A stretch of DNA of 64,000 nt from positions 1 through 64,000 of the forward strand of contig JANQNY010000076.1 in NCBI GenBank assembly GCA_028279345.1, written 5' to 3'. Numbering within the stretch: position 1 is the first letter of the stretch; every line of letters begins with the position of its first letter. The notes under the pieces are model-generated. The model was not told the origin of the DNA. It was given only the letters and a program-made list of their open reading frames with translations, and did not search any database. Source of the DNA: Geminicoccaceae bacterium. Its GTDB lineage: Bacteria; Pseudomonadota; Alphaproteobacteria; Geminicoccales; Geminicoccaceae. Shown piece after piece: positions 54,063 to 62,891 of this stretch. Position numbers and translations under genes: made by a program.

Positions 54063-54731
54063 TTGACCTACGTCCTTCGCGACTTGCCGGCTCAGATCCC
54101 GCCAACGCTTCTCGCGAAGGCGCGCAGGGCCGAGACGGCAACCATCGGCCATCGTCGCCAGCTCGGTTTCGTCGACCGCCGGATTCAAGGGCTTCTGGCC
54201 GAGCGACGCATCGCCGGTACGGCGGTGACGCTGGCCCTGCCCGGCCAGGATTCGACGCTGCTGCATCACGTGATCGCGCTGCTGCGCCCCGACGACGTGC
54301 TCGTGATCGACCGGCTTGGCGACGACCGGCATGCGTGCCTGGGCGGCGGCGTCGCCTGCGCCATCAAGGCCACCGGGTGCGCGGGCGTCATCCTCGATGG
54401 TCCCGCCACGGACCTCCCGGAGATCGTCCAGTACGATCTGCCCGTCTGGTGCCGCGGCGTCGCGCCAGTCACGACCCGAATCTACGACATCGGCGGTGCA
54501 TTCAACGTCGATGTGTGCTGCGGAGGGGCTGTCGTGCACCCGGGCGACGTGGTCATCGCCGATGCCAGCGGCGCGCTGGCGATGCCCGCAGCCGAAGCTG
54601 CTGACGACATCGATTGGGCGTTGGAGAAGCAGAGCGCCGAGCCGGCGTTGCACGAACGCCTGATGGCCGGTGAGAAGCTCGGCGACCGCTCGGGCGCGAC
54701 CGCGAAGGTCAGGGCTCGGCTCGGCGGTTGA
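54063..54731 (+). CDS. RraA-family 4-hydroxy-4-methyl-2-oxoglutarate aldolase-like protein
   Basis: 222 residues from a TTG (GGAG ribosome binding site). The RraA/HMG-aldolase fold shows DRLGDDRHACLGGGVACAIKATGCAGVILDGPATDLPEI, the block with the substrate-binding Arg and the metal Asp, and PGDVVIADASGALAMPA near the C-terminus. Most members are ketoacid aldolases or decarboxylases rather than RNase E inhibitors. It is 25 bp after the hydroxyacid dehydrogenase, and a shared catabolic role with the TRAP importer is likely. Confidence 0.87.
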   Translation: MTYVLRDLPAQIPPTLLAKARRAETATIGHRRQLGFVDRRIQGLLAERRIAGTAVTLALPGQDSTLLHHVIALLRPDDVLVIDRLGDDRHACLGGGVACAIKATGCAGVILDGPATDLPEIVQYDLPVWCRGVAPVTTRIYDIGGAFNVDVCCGGAVVHPGDVVIADASGALAMPAAEAADDIDWALEKQSAEPALHERLMAGEKLGDRSGATAKVRARLGG

Positions 54732-54776
54732 ACGCAGCCGGCGGCTTCAACAAGTGTCGCCACCGGCTGCCTCACA

Positions 54777-55799
54777 TCACTGCCAGCCGGCTTCGTCGTA
54801 GACGATTTGCGCCTGCGTCTGGTTTTCACCCAGGACCGACACGTTGAGCTCGTCCGCCTTGAAGTCGCCGATCGCGTCTAGGGCCGGATTGTCGACCTCG
54901 ACGCCTTCGACGACCGCATACTCGTTATTGCCGTTGGCGAAGTACTGCTGAGCCTCGTCGCTCGCGAGGTACTCCAGGAACTTGACCGCGTTTTCGCGAT
55001 TGGGTGACGTTGCGATCACGCCGCCGCCCGAGATGTTGACGTGGGTGCCCCAGCTGTCCTGGTTGGGGAAGATGACGCCGACCCGCTCGACGACCGCCTG
55101 GTCGGCGGCATCGTCAGAGTTCATCAGCCGCGCGAAGTAGTAGGTGTTGCCGACGGCGACGTCGCAGGCGTCGGTCGCTACATCTTTGATCTGCGCCGTG
55201 TCGTTGCCCTGCGGCGGCCGCGCGAAATTGGCGACGACGCCCTCGGCCCACTCGCTAGCGGCCTCGGGACCGACATGGTCGAGTAGACCGGCCATCAGCG
55301 ACAAGTTGTAGATGTTCGAACCCGGGCGAATGCAGACTTTGCCTTCCAGCTCCGCTCGCGCCAGATCCTGGTAGCTGGTGATGAGCGACGGGTCGACGTT
55401 CTCCTTATCGTAGTAGATCACCCGCGCGCGCTTCGAGAAGCCGAACCACTCCCCATCCGGATGGCGATATTCGGCTGGGATCCGCTCCACGAGCACCTCG
55501 GATTCGACCGGCTGAAACAGTCCCGCCTCCTCAGCCCGCCACAGGCGGCCCGCGTCGACGGTCAAGAGCACGTCGGCCGGGCTGTTCGCCCCCTCGGCCT
55601 CGATCCGGGCAATCAGCTCATCGGCATTGCCCTCGATTCGATTGATCGTGATCCCGGTCTCGTCCTCGAAATTCTTATAGAGCGCCTCATCGGTCTGATA
55701 GTGGCGCGAGCTGTAGAGGTTCAGCTCCTGGGCCTCGGCGGCCGCCGAGGCAACCAGTGCCGTGGTGGCGAGCAGCATGGGCAGAGCAGCGAAACGCAT
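54777..55799 (-). CDS. Periplasmic ferric-iron-binding protein, FutA/FbpA type
   Basis: 340 residues with a signal peptide (cleavage near AEA|Q). The mature start ELNLYSSRHYQTDEALYKNFEDETGI is the FutA/FbpA hallmark; the iron ligands include Tyr residues in the GNTYYFAR segment. SDEAQQYFANGNNEYAVVEGV near the C-terminus is also typical. No permease or ATPase gene is next to it, so the importer is split or it serves another system. The upstream region is AT-rich and probably regulated by iron, but I could not define a Fur, Irr or RirA box. Confidence 0.92.
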   Translation of the reverse strand: MRFAALPMLLATTALVASAAAEAQELNLYSSRHYQTDEALYKNFEDETGITINRIEGNADELIARIEAEGANSPADVLLTVDAGRLWRAEEAGLFQPVESEVLVERIPAEYRHPDGEWFGFSKRARVIYYDKENVDPSLITSYQDLARAELEGKVCIRPGSNIYNLSLMAGLLDHVGPEAASEWAEGVVANFARPPQGNDTAQIKDVATDACDVAVGNTYYFARLMNSDDAADQAVVERVGVIFPNQDSWGTHVNISGGGVIATSPNRENAVKFLEYLASDEAQQYFANGNNEYAVVEGVEVDNPALDAIGDFKADELNVSVLGENQTQAQIVYDEAGWQ

Positions 55800-56213
55800 G
55801 TGGTGGCCTCCATTCGCGTTGGCATTGCGTATGGTTACGAAACAGAACCATCACAGTCCCATTAGCTCTATGTTGCCAGTTCGTCAAATAAGTTGGACGT
55901 TTAGACGAGCAATCACTCCGGGCCTCGAAATAAGTTTAAAATAGAATAGTTCCAAAAACGTCCATGCGTTCAATCAACATGACGTGCTGAGATGGTCATC
56001 TTCCTGCAACGACTGGATGCGAGCGCCTGGATGCGGACGCGGGCCCGCGCTGAGTAGGGCGACGCGTTGCGGCAGGTGCGGCGCGCATGCAACACTGCCC
56101 CATCCGTTGGCGGGATTGCCCCGCTTGGCTTTGCGACTGCGGGCGATCCCGCTTAGACAGGGTTCGCCTCATTCAGGAAGAGATTCTGCCAACGTGCCCG
56201 GCGAAACGTCGAG
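55800..56213. other. Intergenic region between the iron-binding protein and hpnD
   Basis: No convincing gene. The part at about 55830-55980 is AT-rich (runs such as AAATAAGT, TTTAAAATAGAATAG, CCAAAAACG) and should hold the promoter of the iron-binding protein gene on the minus strand. The rest is GC-rich; I see no RNA or repeat in it. Confidence 0.4.
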
Positions 56214-57080
56214 ATGAATTCGCTATTGGCCGACCATTGCGATCAGCCGGCAGACGACATCTTCGTCCGCGATCTGGTGCGCGGCTCAGGTACCTCGTTC
56301 TTCTGGGCCATGCGGCTGCTGGAGCCCCAGCGCCGGCGGGCGATGTATGCCGTCTATGCATTCTGCCGCGAGGTCGACGACATCGCCGATGCGGATGCGG
56401 CCCTGAGTTGGAAGCGGACCGAGCTCGATCGCTGGCGCGGCGAGATCGACCGGCTCTTCGCCGGGACGCCGACCCGGCCCACCACGCGAGCGATCTTGCC
56501 GGCAATCGCGCGCTTCGGTCTCGGTCGGCACGACTTCGACGCCATCGTCGACGGCATGGCAATGGACGCCGGCGACCCGATGTTGGCGCCCGATCGGGCC
56601 ACGCTCCTGCTCTATTGCGATCGCGTCGCCGGTGCCGTGGGCCGGCTCTGCGTCTGCGTCTTCGGGGAGAACAACCCGCAAGGCATCGCCGTCGCCAACC
56701 ATCTTGGTCAGGCGCTGCAGCTCACCAACATCCTGCGCGATCTCGACGAGGATGCAGCGGCGGGTCGCCTCTACTTGCCACGCGAATTGTTGGCCGCGGC
56801 CGGCATCCCCATCACGACGCCGGAGGCTGTCCTGGCGCATCGGGACATCGACGGCGTCTGCCGGCAGGTCGCGGCCTGGGCGGATGCGGCGTTCGAACGC
56901 GCGGCGCGGGCCATGGCCGCGTGCGACCGCGGTGCGATGCGCCCCGCGCGCATCATGATGAACGTCTATCGCTGCACCTTCGAGCGACTGCGTGCGCGTG
57001 GCTGGACGGCCCCGCGACCGGCGGTCGGGCCCGGCAAGCCGACGAAGCTTTGGATTGCGCTGTCTGCTGCGGTGCGATGA
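56214..57080 (+). CDS. hpnD: Presqualene diphosphate synthase (HpnD)-like
   Basis: 288 residues of the squalene/phytoene synthase family. The first Asp-rich motif is in YAFCREVDDIADAD and the second in LTNILRDLDEDAAAGRLYLP; ARFGLGRHDFDAIVDGMAMD and MMNVYRCTFERLRARGW fit HpnD. It joins two farnesyl diphosphates to presqualene diphosphate, the first step to hopanoids via HpnC and HpnE. Neither hpnC nor hpnE is in the window. It is 99 bp before the cyclase gene. Confidence 0.88.
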   Translation: MNSLLADHCDQPADDIFVRDLVRGSGTSFFWAMRLLEPQRRRAMYAVYAFCREVDDIADADAALSWKRTELDRWRGEIDRLFAGTPTRPTTRAILPAIARFGLGRHDFDAIVDGMAMDAGDPMLAPDRATLLLYCDRVAGAVGRLCVCVFGENNPQGIAVANHLGQALQLTNILRDLDEDAAAGRLYLPRELLAAAGIPITTPEAVLAHRDIDGVCRQVAAWADAAFERAARAMAACDRGAMRPARIMMNVYRCTFERLRARGWTAPRPAVGPGKPTKLWIALSAAVR

Positions 57081-57179
57081 GCGTAGGTGGGCGAGGGTAA
57101 ATATCACAAGCGCTGGAGCGTCTGTTCAGGCGTCATGCAGTGAGCTTGTGGCGAGTGGCGTCGCGATCGGCGGGCGTCG

Positions 57180-59156
57180 TTGCGGGAACGGGTCTGCCCG
57201 GTGCGAGTGGACGAAACAGAAGGACACGTCGGCGTGGATTGTCATACGGAGAGCGTCGCCTACGACGCCGTCGATCACGTGATCGAAAGCGCGACGTCGG
57301 ATTTGCGCTCGCGGCAAGAGGCCGACGGGCACTGGGTGTTTCCACTCGAGGCCGATGTTACGATCAGCGCCGAATATATCCTGTTCATGCACTATTTCGA
57401 TGCTCGCGAGCCCGACCTCGAAGCTCGCCTCGCGGACTATGTCAGGAGCCTGCAGGGGGAGCATGGTGGTTGGCCGCTCTTCTACGGCGGCGACGTCAAT
57501 ATAAGCGGGAGCGTCAAAGCCTACTTCGCGTTGAAGCTCGCCGGCGACGATCCGGATGCGCCGCACATGCGCCGCGCGCGCGAAGTGATCCTCGAGCGTG
57601 GCGGTGCTGCCGCCTCGAACGTCTTCACGCTCTACACGCTCGCCTTGTTCGAGCAGGTGCCGTGGCGCGCGGTGCCGACGATGCCGGTCGAGCTGATGCT
57701 GATGCCGCGGCGCTTTCCAGTGAACATCTGGGCCATGTCCTACTGGTCGCGCACCGTCGTCGTGCCACTCACGATCGTCGCTGCCCTCCGGCCGCGCGCG
57801 CGCAACCCACGCGCCGTCGGCATCGCCGAGCTGTTCGTTCGCCCCGCGGCCGAGGAGACCGGCTATCTACGCAATCCGACGGGCACCTGGCAGGGCAATG
57901 CCTTCCTGCTGTTGGACCGCGTGCTGAAGGTGATAGAGCCACATTTCTCGAAGCGCCTGCGTCGGCGCGCACTTGCCCGTGCGGAAACCTTCATGTGCGA
58001 GCGCCTCAACGGCCAGCACGGGCTCGGCGGGATCTTTCCGGCTATGGTCAACAGCGTGATGGCCTTGGCTGCGCTCGGCTATGCTGAAGACCATCCGCTG
58101 CGCGCGTCGGCGGCGGCGAGCGTGCGGCGGCTGGTGGTCGACGACACCGATGGTACACGCTTCTGCCAGCCCTGCTGGTCACCGGTCTGGGACACGTCGC
58201 TCGCCATGCACGCCTTGGCCGAAGCTGAGGGCGAGGTCGACGCCCGCGCGGCCGGGTGGATGCGCGATCGGCAGGTGCTCGAACACAGAGGTGATTGGGC
58301 CGTCCAGCGTCCTGACGTGCGTCCCGGCGGATGGGCTTTCGAGTACGAGAACCCCGACTACCCCGACGTCGACGACACGGCCGTGATCGGCATGGCGCTG
58401 GATCGCGCCGGTGGTAGCGCCAATGACGAGGCCGTCGCCCGGGCGGCCGAATGGCTCTTGGGCCTGCAGAGTCGGAACGGTGGATGGGGCGCGTTCGATG
58501 CCGACAACACGAAGAGCTACCTCAACCACATTCCGTTTGCCGACCACGGCGCCCTGCTCGACCCGCCAACGGCCGATGTCACGGCACGCTGCCTCGGCTT
58601 CCTCGCCCAGCTCGGCTATGGCCCCGAGCACCCGGCAGTAAACCACGCGCTAGCGTATCTGCGCGCCGAGCAGGAGGCGGACGGCAGCTGGTTCGGCCGC
58701 TGGGGCACGAACTACATCTACGGCACCTGGTCGGTGCTGGCGGCGCTCAATGCCGCGGGCGTGGGGCACGATGCGCCGGAGATACGCCGCGCTGTCGCCT
58801 GGCTGCTCGACCGGCAGCGCCCTGACGGCGGTTGGGGTGAGGACGGCGCCACCTATTGGAGCGAGCGCAAGGCCGAAGCCAAGGCGAGCACGCCGTCGCA
58901 GACTGCCTGGGCGCTGTTGGGCCTCATGGCGGCGGGCGAGGTCGACCACCCGGCGGTTGCGCGCGGCATCCAGTTCCTCACCGAGCATCCGCGTCGCGGC
59001 GCGGACTGGGAGGAGCCTTGGTATACCGCAGTCGGGTTCCCGCGGGTCTTCTATCTCCGCTACCACGGCTATCGGTTCTACTTCCCGCTCTGGGCGCTCG
59101 CCCGCTATCGCAACCTGAAGCGCGGCAATAGCCGGGACGTGGCCTTCGGCATTTGA
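57180..59156 (+). CDS. shc: Squalene-hopene cyclase
   Basis: 658 residues from TTG 57180 (GTG 57201 is an alternative). The protonating DXDD is D396-V-D-D399 in YPDVDDTAV; QW repeats are spread along the chain (e.g. QEADGHWVFPLEAD, GEHGGWPLF, QSRNGGWGAFDADN, QRPDGGWGED). RFPVNIWAMSYWSRTVVVP is a conserved block. Length is normal. It cyclises squalene to hopene at the inner membrane. Its stop overlaps the hpnG start (TTGA). Confidence 0.96.
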   Translation: MRERVCPVRVDETEGHVGVDCHTESVAYDAVDHVIESATSDLRSRQEADGHWVFPLEADVTISAEYILFMHYFDAREPDLEARLADYVRSLQGEHGGWPLFYGGDVNISGSVKAYFALKLAGDDPDAPHMRRAREVILERGGAAASNVFTLYTLALFEQVPWRAVPTMPVELMLMPRRFPVNIWAMSYWSRTVVVPLTIVAALRPRARNPRAVGIAELFVRPAAEETGYLRNPTGTWQGNAFLLLDRVLKVIEPHFSKRLRRRALARAETFMCERLNGQHGLGGIFPAMVNSVMALAALGYAEDHPLRASAAASVRRLVVDDTDGTRFCQPCWSPVWDTSLAMHALAEAEGEVDARAAGWMRDRQVLEHRGDWAVQRPDVRPGGWAFEYENPDYPDVDDTAVIGMALDRAGGSANDEAVARAAEWLLGLQSRNGGWGAFDADNTKSYLNHIPFADHGALLDPPTADVTARCLGFLAQLGYGPEHPAVNHALAYLRAEQEADGSWFGRWGTNYIYGTWSVLAALNAAGVGHDAPEIRRAVAWLLDRQRPDGGWGEDGATYWSERKAEAKASTPSQTAWALLGLMAAGEVDHPAVARGIQFLTEHPRRGADWEEPWYTAVGFPRVFYLRYHGYRFYFPLWALARYRNLKRGNSRDVAFGI

Positions 59157-59869
59157 TCCGACTAGGCGTCGTCACCGGTCTCGCCCTCGAGGCAACGACG
59201 TTCCGCCGCGCCTGGGGCGCGGACGCGCCGCCGGTGCGCGCGGCACCTGGTGCCGCTGCTGCGGCGGCTGCGCGAGCGCTCCTCGCGGATGGTGCGACGG
59301 CGCTCTTGAGCTTCGGCACAGCCGGCGGGCTCGATCCGGCGCTGGCGCCCGGCGATCTCGTCGTGCCGGCGTCGATCGAAAGCAGCCAGGGCCAGGCGGT
59401 TCTGCGTGGTGCGCCTTCGCTCGCCAGATCGCTCGGGGCGACCCCCGGCCCGCTCTTGAGCGTCGACGCCCCGCTGCTGGACCCGGTGGCCAAGCGCGAG
59501 GCACGGCAGCGCTACGCGGCTGCTGCAGTGGACATGGAAAGTGCTCGGGTGGTGCGCGTCGCTCACGAAGCCGGAGTTCCGGCGCTGGTCGTTCGCGCAA
59601 TCGCCGATCCGGCCCAGCGGCGGTTGCCGCGGCTAGCCTCGACGGCGATCGGGGCCAACGGCGCCGTGCGGCCTTGGGCGGTGGCGCTGGGCCTCGCGCG
59701 CTACCCGTCCGACTGGCCGGCGGTGGCAGCGGTCGCGCGGGATTCCGCAGCCGCGCGGGCCAGCTTAGGACGCGCGGCGGCGACGCTCGCGGGCCTCGCC
59801 CGGCAAGGGCTCCTGGAGAGCCTTTTCGACATGATCTTCGAAGACGTAGACCGCGGGCCGCTGCTTTGA
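59153..59869 (+). CDS. hpnG: Adenosylhopane nucleosidase/phosphorylase HpnG
   Basis: 238 residues from TTG 59153, overlapping the shc stop by 4 bp. The nucleoside-phosphorylase-fold features are SFGTAGGLDPALAPGDLVVP and AAVDMESARVVRVAHEAGVPALVVRAIADPA. It removes adenine from adenosylhopane to give a phosphoribosyl hopane on the way to bacteriohopanetetrol. Its last 105 bp overlap the 3' end of hpnH on the opposite strand. Confidence 0.9.
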   Translation: MIRLGVVTGLALEATTFRRAWGADAPPVRAAPGAAAAAAARALLADGATALLSFGTAGGLDPALAPGDLVVPASIESSQGQAVLRGAPSLARSLGATPGPLLSVDAPLLDPVAKREARQRYAAAAVDMESARVVRVAHEAGVPALVVRAIADPAQRRLPRLASTAIGANGAVRPWAVALGLARYPSDWPAVAAVARDSAAARASLGRAAATLAGLARQGLLESLFDMIFEDVDRGPLL

Positions 59870-60907
59870 AAGGTCGACATCCGGCACCATCGGTCGCTCG
59901 GTTTCGATCCCCTTGAGCGCGACGCGCAACGCCTTCCACGGGCGCGCCACGGTGTCATTGACCGACGTCGGCTCGAAGCCACAGTGCACCATGCAGTCGG
60001 CGCACTTCTCGTAGGCGCCGGTGCCGTAGGAGTCCCAGTCCGTCGTCTCCATCAGCTCCTGGAAGGTGCGTGCATAGCCCTCGCCGAGGAGGTAGCAGGG
60101 CCGCTGCCAGCCGAAGATGTTGCGTGTCGGATTGCCCCAAGGCGTGCAGCGGTAGTTCTGGTTGCCGGCGAGGAAGTCCAGATACAGCTGGGACTGGTTG
60201 AACACCCAGCCACGCCCTTTGCCGCGGCGGAAGACGTCGCGAAACAGGTTCTTCGTGTCCTGGCGCTTGAGGAAGTGCTCCTGCACGGGCGCGCGCTCAT
60301 AGGCGTAGCCCGGCGACACGGTGATGCCTTCGACGCCGAGCGTCATGCAGTAGTCGAAGAACGCGGCAACGCGTTCGGGTACGGCGTTATTGAAGAGCGT
60401 GCAGTTCACCGTCACCCGGAAGCCCCGGCGCTTGGCGGCTTCGATCGCCCGGATCGCGCGGGCGAAGACGCCTTTCTGCGAGACCGCCTCGTCATGCTCC
60501 TCCTCGAGGCCGTCGAGATGGATCGAGAAGGTCAGGTAGACGCTGGGCTCGAACAGCTCGAGCTTCTTCTCGAGCAGGAGCGCGTTGGTGCAGAGGTAGA
60601 CGAACCGCTTTCGGGCGACGATGCCTTTGACGATCTCGTCGATCTGCGGATGCAGCAGCGGCTCGCCGCCTGGGATCGAAACCACTGGTGCGCCGCACTC
60701 GTCGACCGCCGCGAGGCAGTCCTCGACGCTCATATGGCGACCGAGGATCGGCTTGGGGTAGTCGATCTTGCCACAACCGGCACACGCCAGATTGCAGCGA
60801 AACAGCGGCTCGAGCATCAGGACGAGCGGATAGCGTTGCCTTCCGGCAAGTCGTTGCCGGACAATGTAGCTGCCAACACGCCACTTTTGTAGCAAGGGTA
60901 TCGTCAA
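59765..60907 (-). CDS. hpnH: Hopanoid radical SAM enzyme HpnH (adenosylhopene transferase)
   Basis: 380 residues from a TTG at 60907, with GGAGG 8 bases upstream. The radical-SAM cluster is C38-x3-C42-x2-C45 (FRCNLACAGCGKI), followed by IPGGEPLLHPQIDEIV and a C-terminal SPASM-like Cys set (EKCADCMVHCGFEP). It adds a 5'-deoxyadenosyl group to hopene. It converges with hpnG and overlaps it by 105 bp; the overlapped part is a basic C-terminal tail, GEARERRRRAS. Confidence 0.95.
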   Translation of the reverse strand: MTIPLLQKWRVGSYIVRQRLAGRQRYPLVLMLEPLFRCNLACAGCGKIDYPKPILGRHMSVEDCLAAVDECGAPVVSIPGGEPLLHPQIDEIVKGIVARKRFVYLCTNALLLEKKLELFEPSVYLTFSIHLDGLEEEHDEAVSQKGVFARAIRAIEAAKRRGFRVTVNCTLFNNAVPERVAAFFDYCMTLGVEGITVSPGYAYERAPVQEHFLKRQDTKNLFRDVFRRGKGRGWVFNQSQLYLDFLAGNQNYRCTPWGNPTRNIFGWQRPCYLLGEGYARTFQELMETTDWDSYGTGAYEKCADCMVHCGFEPTSVNDTVARPWKALRVALKGIETERPMVPDVDLSKQRPAVYVFEDHVEKALQEPLPGEARERRRRAS

Positions 60908-61061
60908 GCGAACTTCCTCCGTTCCCGCGGCGCTTACGAACAGGATTCCCGAACCCGGCGCAACCGGCCGTTGGTCACGTCTCGACGTCTCGTGTCACGC
61001 TCGCGTAAGACGCTCTGGCGGTCGATGCGGCAAACGGTGCATCCAAAGGAGCCGATGAAGC

Positions 61062-61703
61062 ATGCCGAGCACGTGTGAACGTGTCCTGAGCGTTGGCGGA
61101 CCTGCAGGCGGCCTGACCCGACGCGGGGCGTTGCTGGCGGGGGCGGCGCTGATCCTCGCCGCGGCGCCAGGTCAGGCGGTTGAGAACGCGGCCGTGCCCG
61201 TCGAGCGGCTCCACGCGGGCCTGCTCCAAGCGGCATCGGACGGCAGCACCGTCGCGCAGCGACGGCGGATGCTGGACCCGGTCGTCACCGATACCTTCGA
61301 CTTCACCACGATGAGCCGCGTCGCCGTGGGGCGTGATTGGGCCGGCTTCGGCGAGGAGCAGCGCCAAGACCTGAGCGAGCAGTTCGCCGCTTTTGCCGCC
61401 GCGAACTACGCGTCCAACTTCGACAAGGCCGACGGACTCGTGTTCGAGACCCTGGGCGTGCGCCCCGATGACGGCGAACGGGTCTGGGTCGACACGCGGT
61501 TGATCCGCCCCAACGGCGACCCCGTCCGCTTCGACTACCTCGTACACCCGACCGCGGACGGTCCGCGCATCATCAATGTGGTCGTCGACGGCACGCTGAA
61601 CGAGCTGGGGCGCCGTCGTGGCGAGTTTCGTTCGCTCTTGAACCGGGGTGGCCTGCCGCTGCTGCTCGACACGCTCGAGGCGCGAACGGAGGCGGGCGGC
61701 TGA
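61062..61703 (+). CDS. MlaC/Ttg2D-family lipid-transport protein (HpnM-like)
   Basis: 213 residues with a signal of the twin-arginine type (LTRRGALLAGAALILAAAPGQA). The MlaC domain: DTFDFTTMSRVAVGRDWAGFGEEQRQDLSEQFAAFAAANYA, then WVDTRLIRPNGDPVRFDYLVHPTADGPRIINVVVDGTL. MlaC proteins carry lipids across the periplasm; those found beside hopanoid genes are named HpnM. It is divergent from hpnH, with 154 bp between them. Confidence 0.85.
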   Translation: MPSTCERVLSVGGPAGGLTRRGALLAGAALILAAAPGQAVENAAVPVERLHAGLLQAASDGSTVAQRRRMLDPVVTDTFDFTTMSRVAVGRDWAGFGEEQRQDLSEQFAAFAAANYASNFDKADGLVFETLGVRPDDGERVWVDTRLIRPNGDPVRFDYLVHPTADGPRIINVVVDGTLNELGRRRGEFRSLLNRGGLPLLLDTLEARTEAGG

Positions 61704-61821
61704 CCGCACGCCTGCCTCCGACCTTTAACTCGGCGCACGGAATTCAGCTCACTAGGACTCCCCCTTGACGTAGCGCGCGCGTGGTGCGGTCCTTGGCGCA
61801 GAACGCGTCAGGGAGGACGCC

Positions 61822-62886
61822 ATGAAGACGATGCACGGCCCGGCAATCTTTCTCGCCCAGTTTGCTGACGACACCGTACCGTTCAACGACCTGTCGGCGA
61901 TCGCCAAGTGGGCCTCCAGCCTCGGCTATAAGGGCATTCAGATCCCAAGCTGGGATGCGCGCCTCTTCAATCTCGATCTTGCCGCCGAGAGCAACGCCTA
62001 TTGCGGCGAGGTCGTAGGCATATGCGCCGATGCCGGGGTCACCGTCACCGAGCTGTCGACGCACATCCAGGGCCAGCTCGTCGCCGCGCACCCGGCCTAT
62101 GACGAGCTCTTGGACGGCTTCGCCCCGCCCGAGGTGCACGGCAACCCGCAAGCGCGCCAGCAATGGGCCACAGACCAGTGCCTCAAGGCGGCGGAGGCCT
62201 CGCGCCGCCTGGGGCTCACCAAGCATGTGAGCTTCACCGGCGCCCTGGTCTGGCCCTACCTCTATCCGTTTCCGCAGCGTCCCGCGGGCCTCGTCGACGA
62301 GGGTTTTGAGGAGCTGGCCAACCGCTGGCGGCCCATCCTCGACCGCTTCGATGCCTGCGGCGTCGATGTCGGCTACGAGATCCACCCGTCCGAGGATGTG
62401 ATGGACGGGGCTACGTTCGAGCTGTTTCTGGACAAGCTGGACAACCATCCGCGCTGCAACATCAATTACGACCCGAGCCACTTCCTCTTGCAGCAGCTCG
62501 ACTATCTCGAGTTTATCGACATCTACCACGAGCGGATCACGTCCTTTCACGTCAAGGACGCGGAATTCAATCCGACCGGCAGGCAGGGCGTCTACTCGGG
62601 CTTCCAGCCCTGGCTGCAGCGCGCCGGCCGCTTCCGCTCCCTAGGCGACGGCCAGGTCGACTTCAGGGGCGTGTTCTCGAAGCTCGCCGAGTACGATTAC
62701 GACTACTGGGCCGTGCTCGAATGGGAGTGCTGTCTGAAGCACCCGGAGGATGGCGCCGCCGAAGGGGCGCGCTTCATCGCCGATCACATCGTTCGCGTTA
62801 CCGATCGTGCCTTCGACGACTTCGCTGCCGCCGGCATCGACGCCGAGCAGAACCGCCGCGTGCTTGGCCTCGATCGCTCGGAGTAG
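61822..62886 (+). CDS. Sugar phosphate isomerase/epimerase-like TIM-barrel protein
   Basis: 354 residues of the xylose isomerase-like/AP-endonuclease-2 superfamily. Metal ligands can be placed: Glu in VGYEIHPSED, Asp in INYDPSHFLLQQ, His in SFHVKDAEF and Glu in VLEWECC. The N-terminal start IFLAQFADDTVPFNDLSAIAKWASSLGYKGIQIPSW is typical. It is followed after 5 bp by a Gfo/Idh/MocA oxidoreductase, a pairing common in inositol and rare-sugar catabolism. The exact substrate is unknown. Confidence 0.88.
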   Translation: MKTMHGPAIFLAQFADDTVPFNDLSAIAKWASSLGYKGIQIPSWDARLFNLDLAAESNAYCGEVVGICADAGVTVTELSTHIQGQLVAAHPAYDELLDGFAPPEVHGNPQARQQWATDQCLKAAEASRRLGLTKHVSFTGALVWPYLYPFPQRPAGLVDEGFEELANRWRPILDRFDACGVDVGYEIHPSEDVMDGATFELFLDKLDNHPRCNINYDPSHFLLQQLDYLEFIDIYHERITSFHVKDAEFNPTGRQGVYSGFQPWLQRAGRFRSLGDGQVDFRGVFSKLAEYDYDYWAVLEWECCLKHPEDGAAEGARFIADHIVRVTDRAFDDFAAAGIDAEQNRRVLGLDRSE

Positions 62887-62891
62887 CGGCG

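Noticed and set aside
55800..55990. Fur, Irr or RirA box upstream of the iron-binding protein gene
   Set aside because: The region is AT-rich, but no inverted repeat close to the known consensus sites could be shown by eye.
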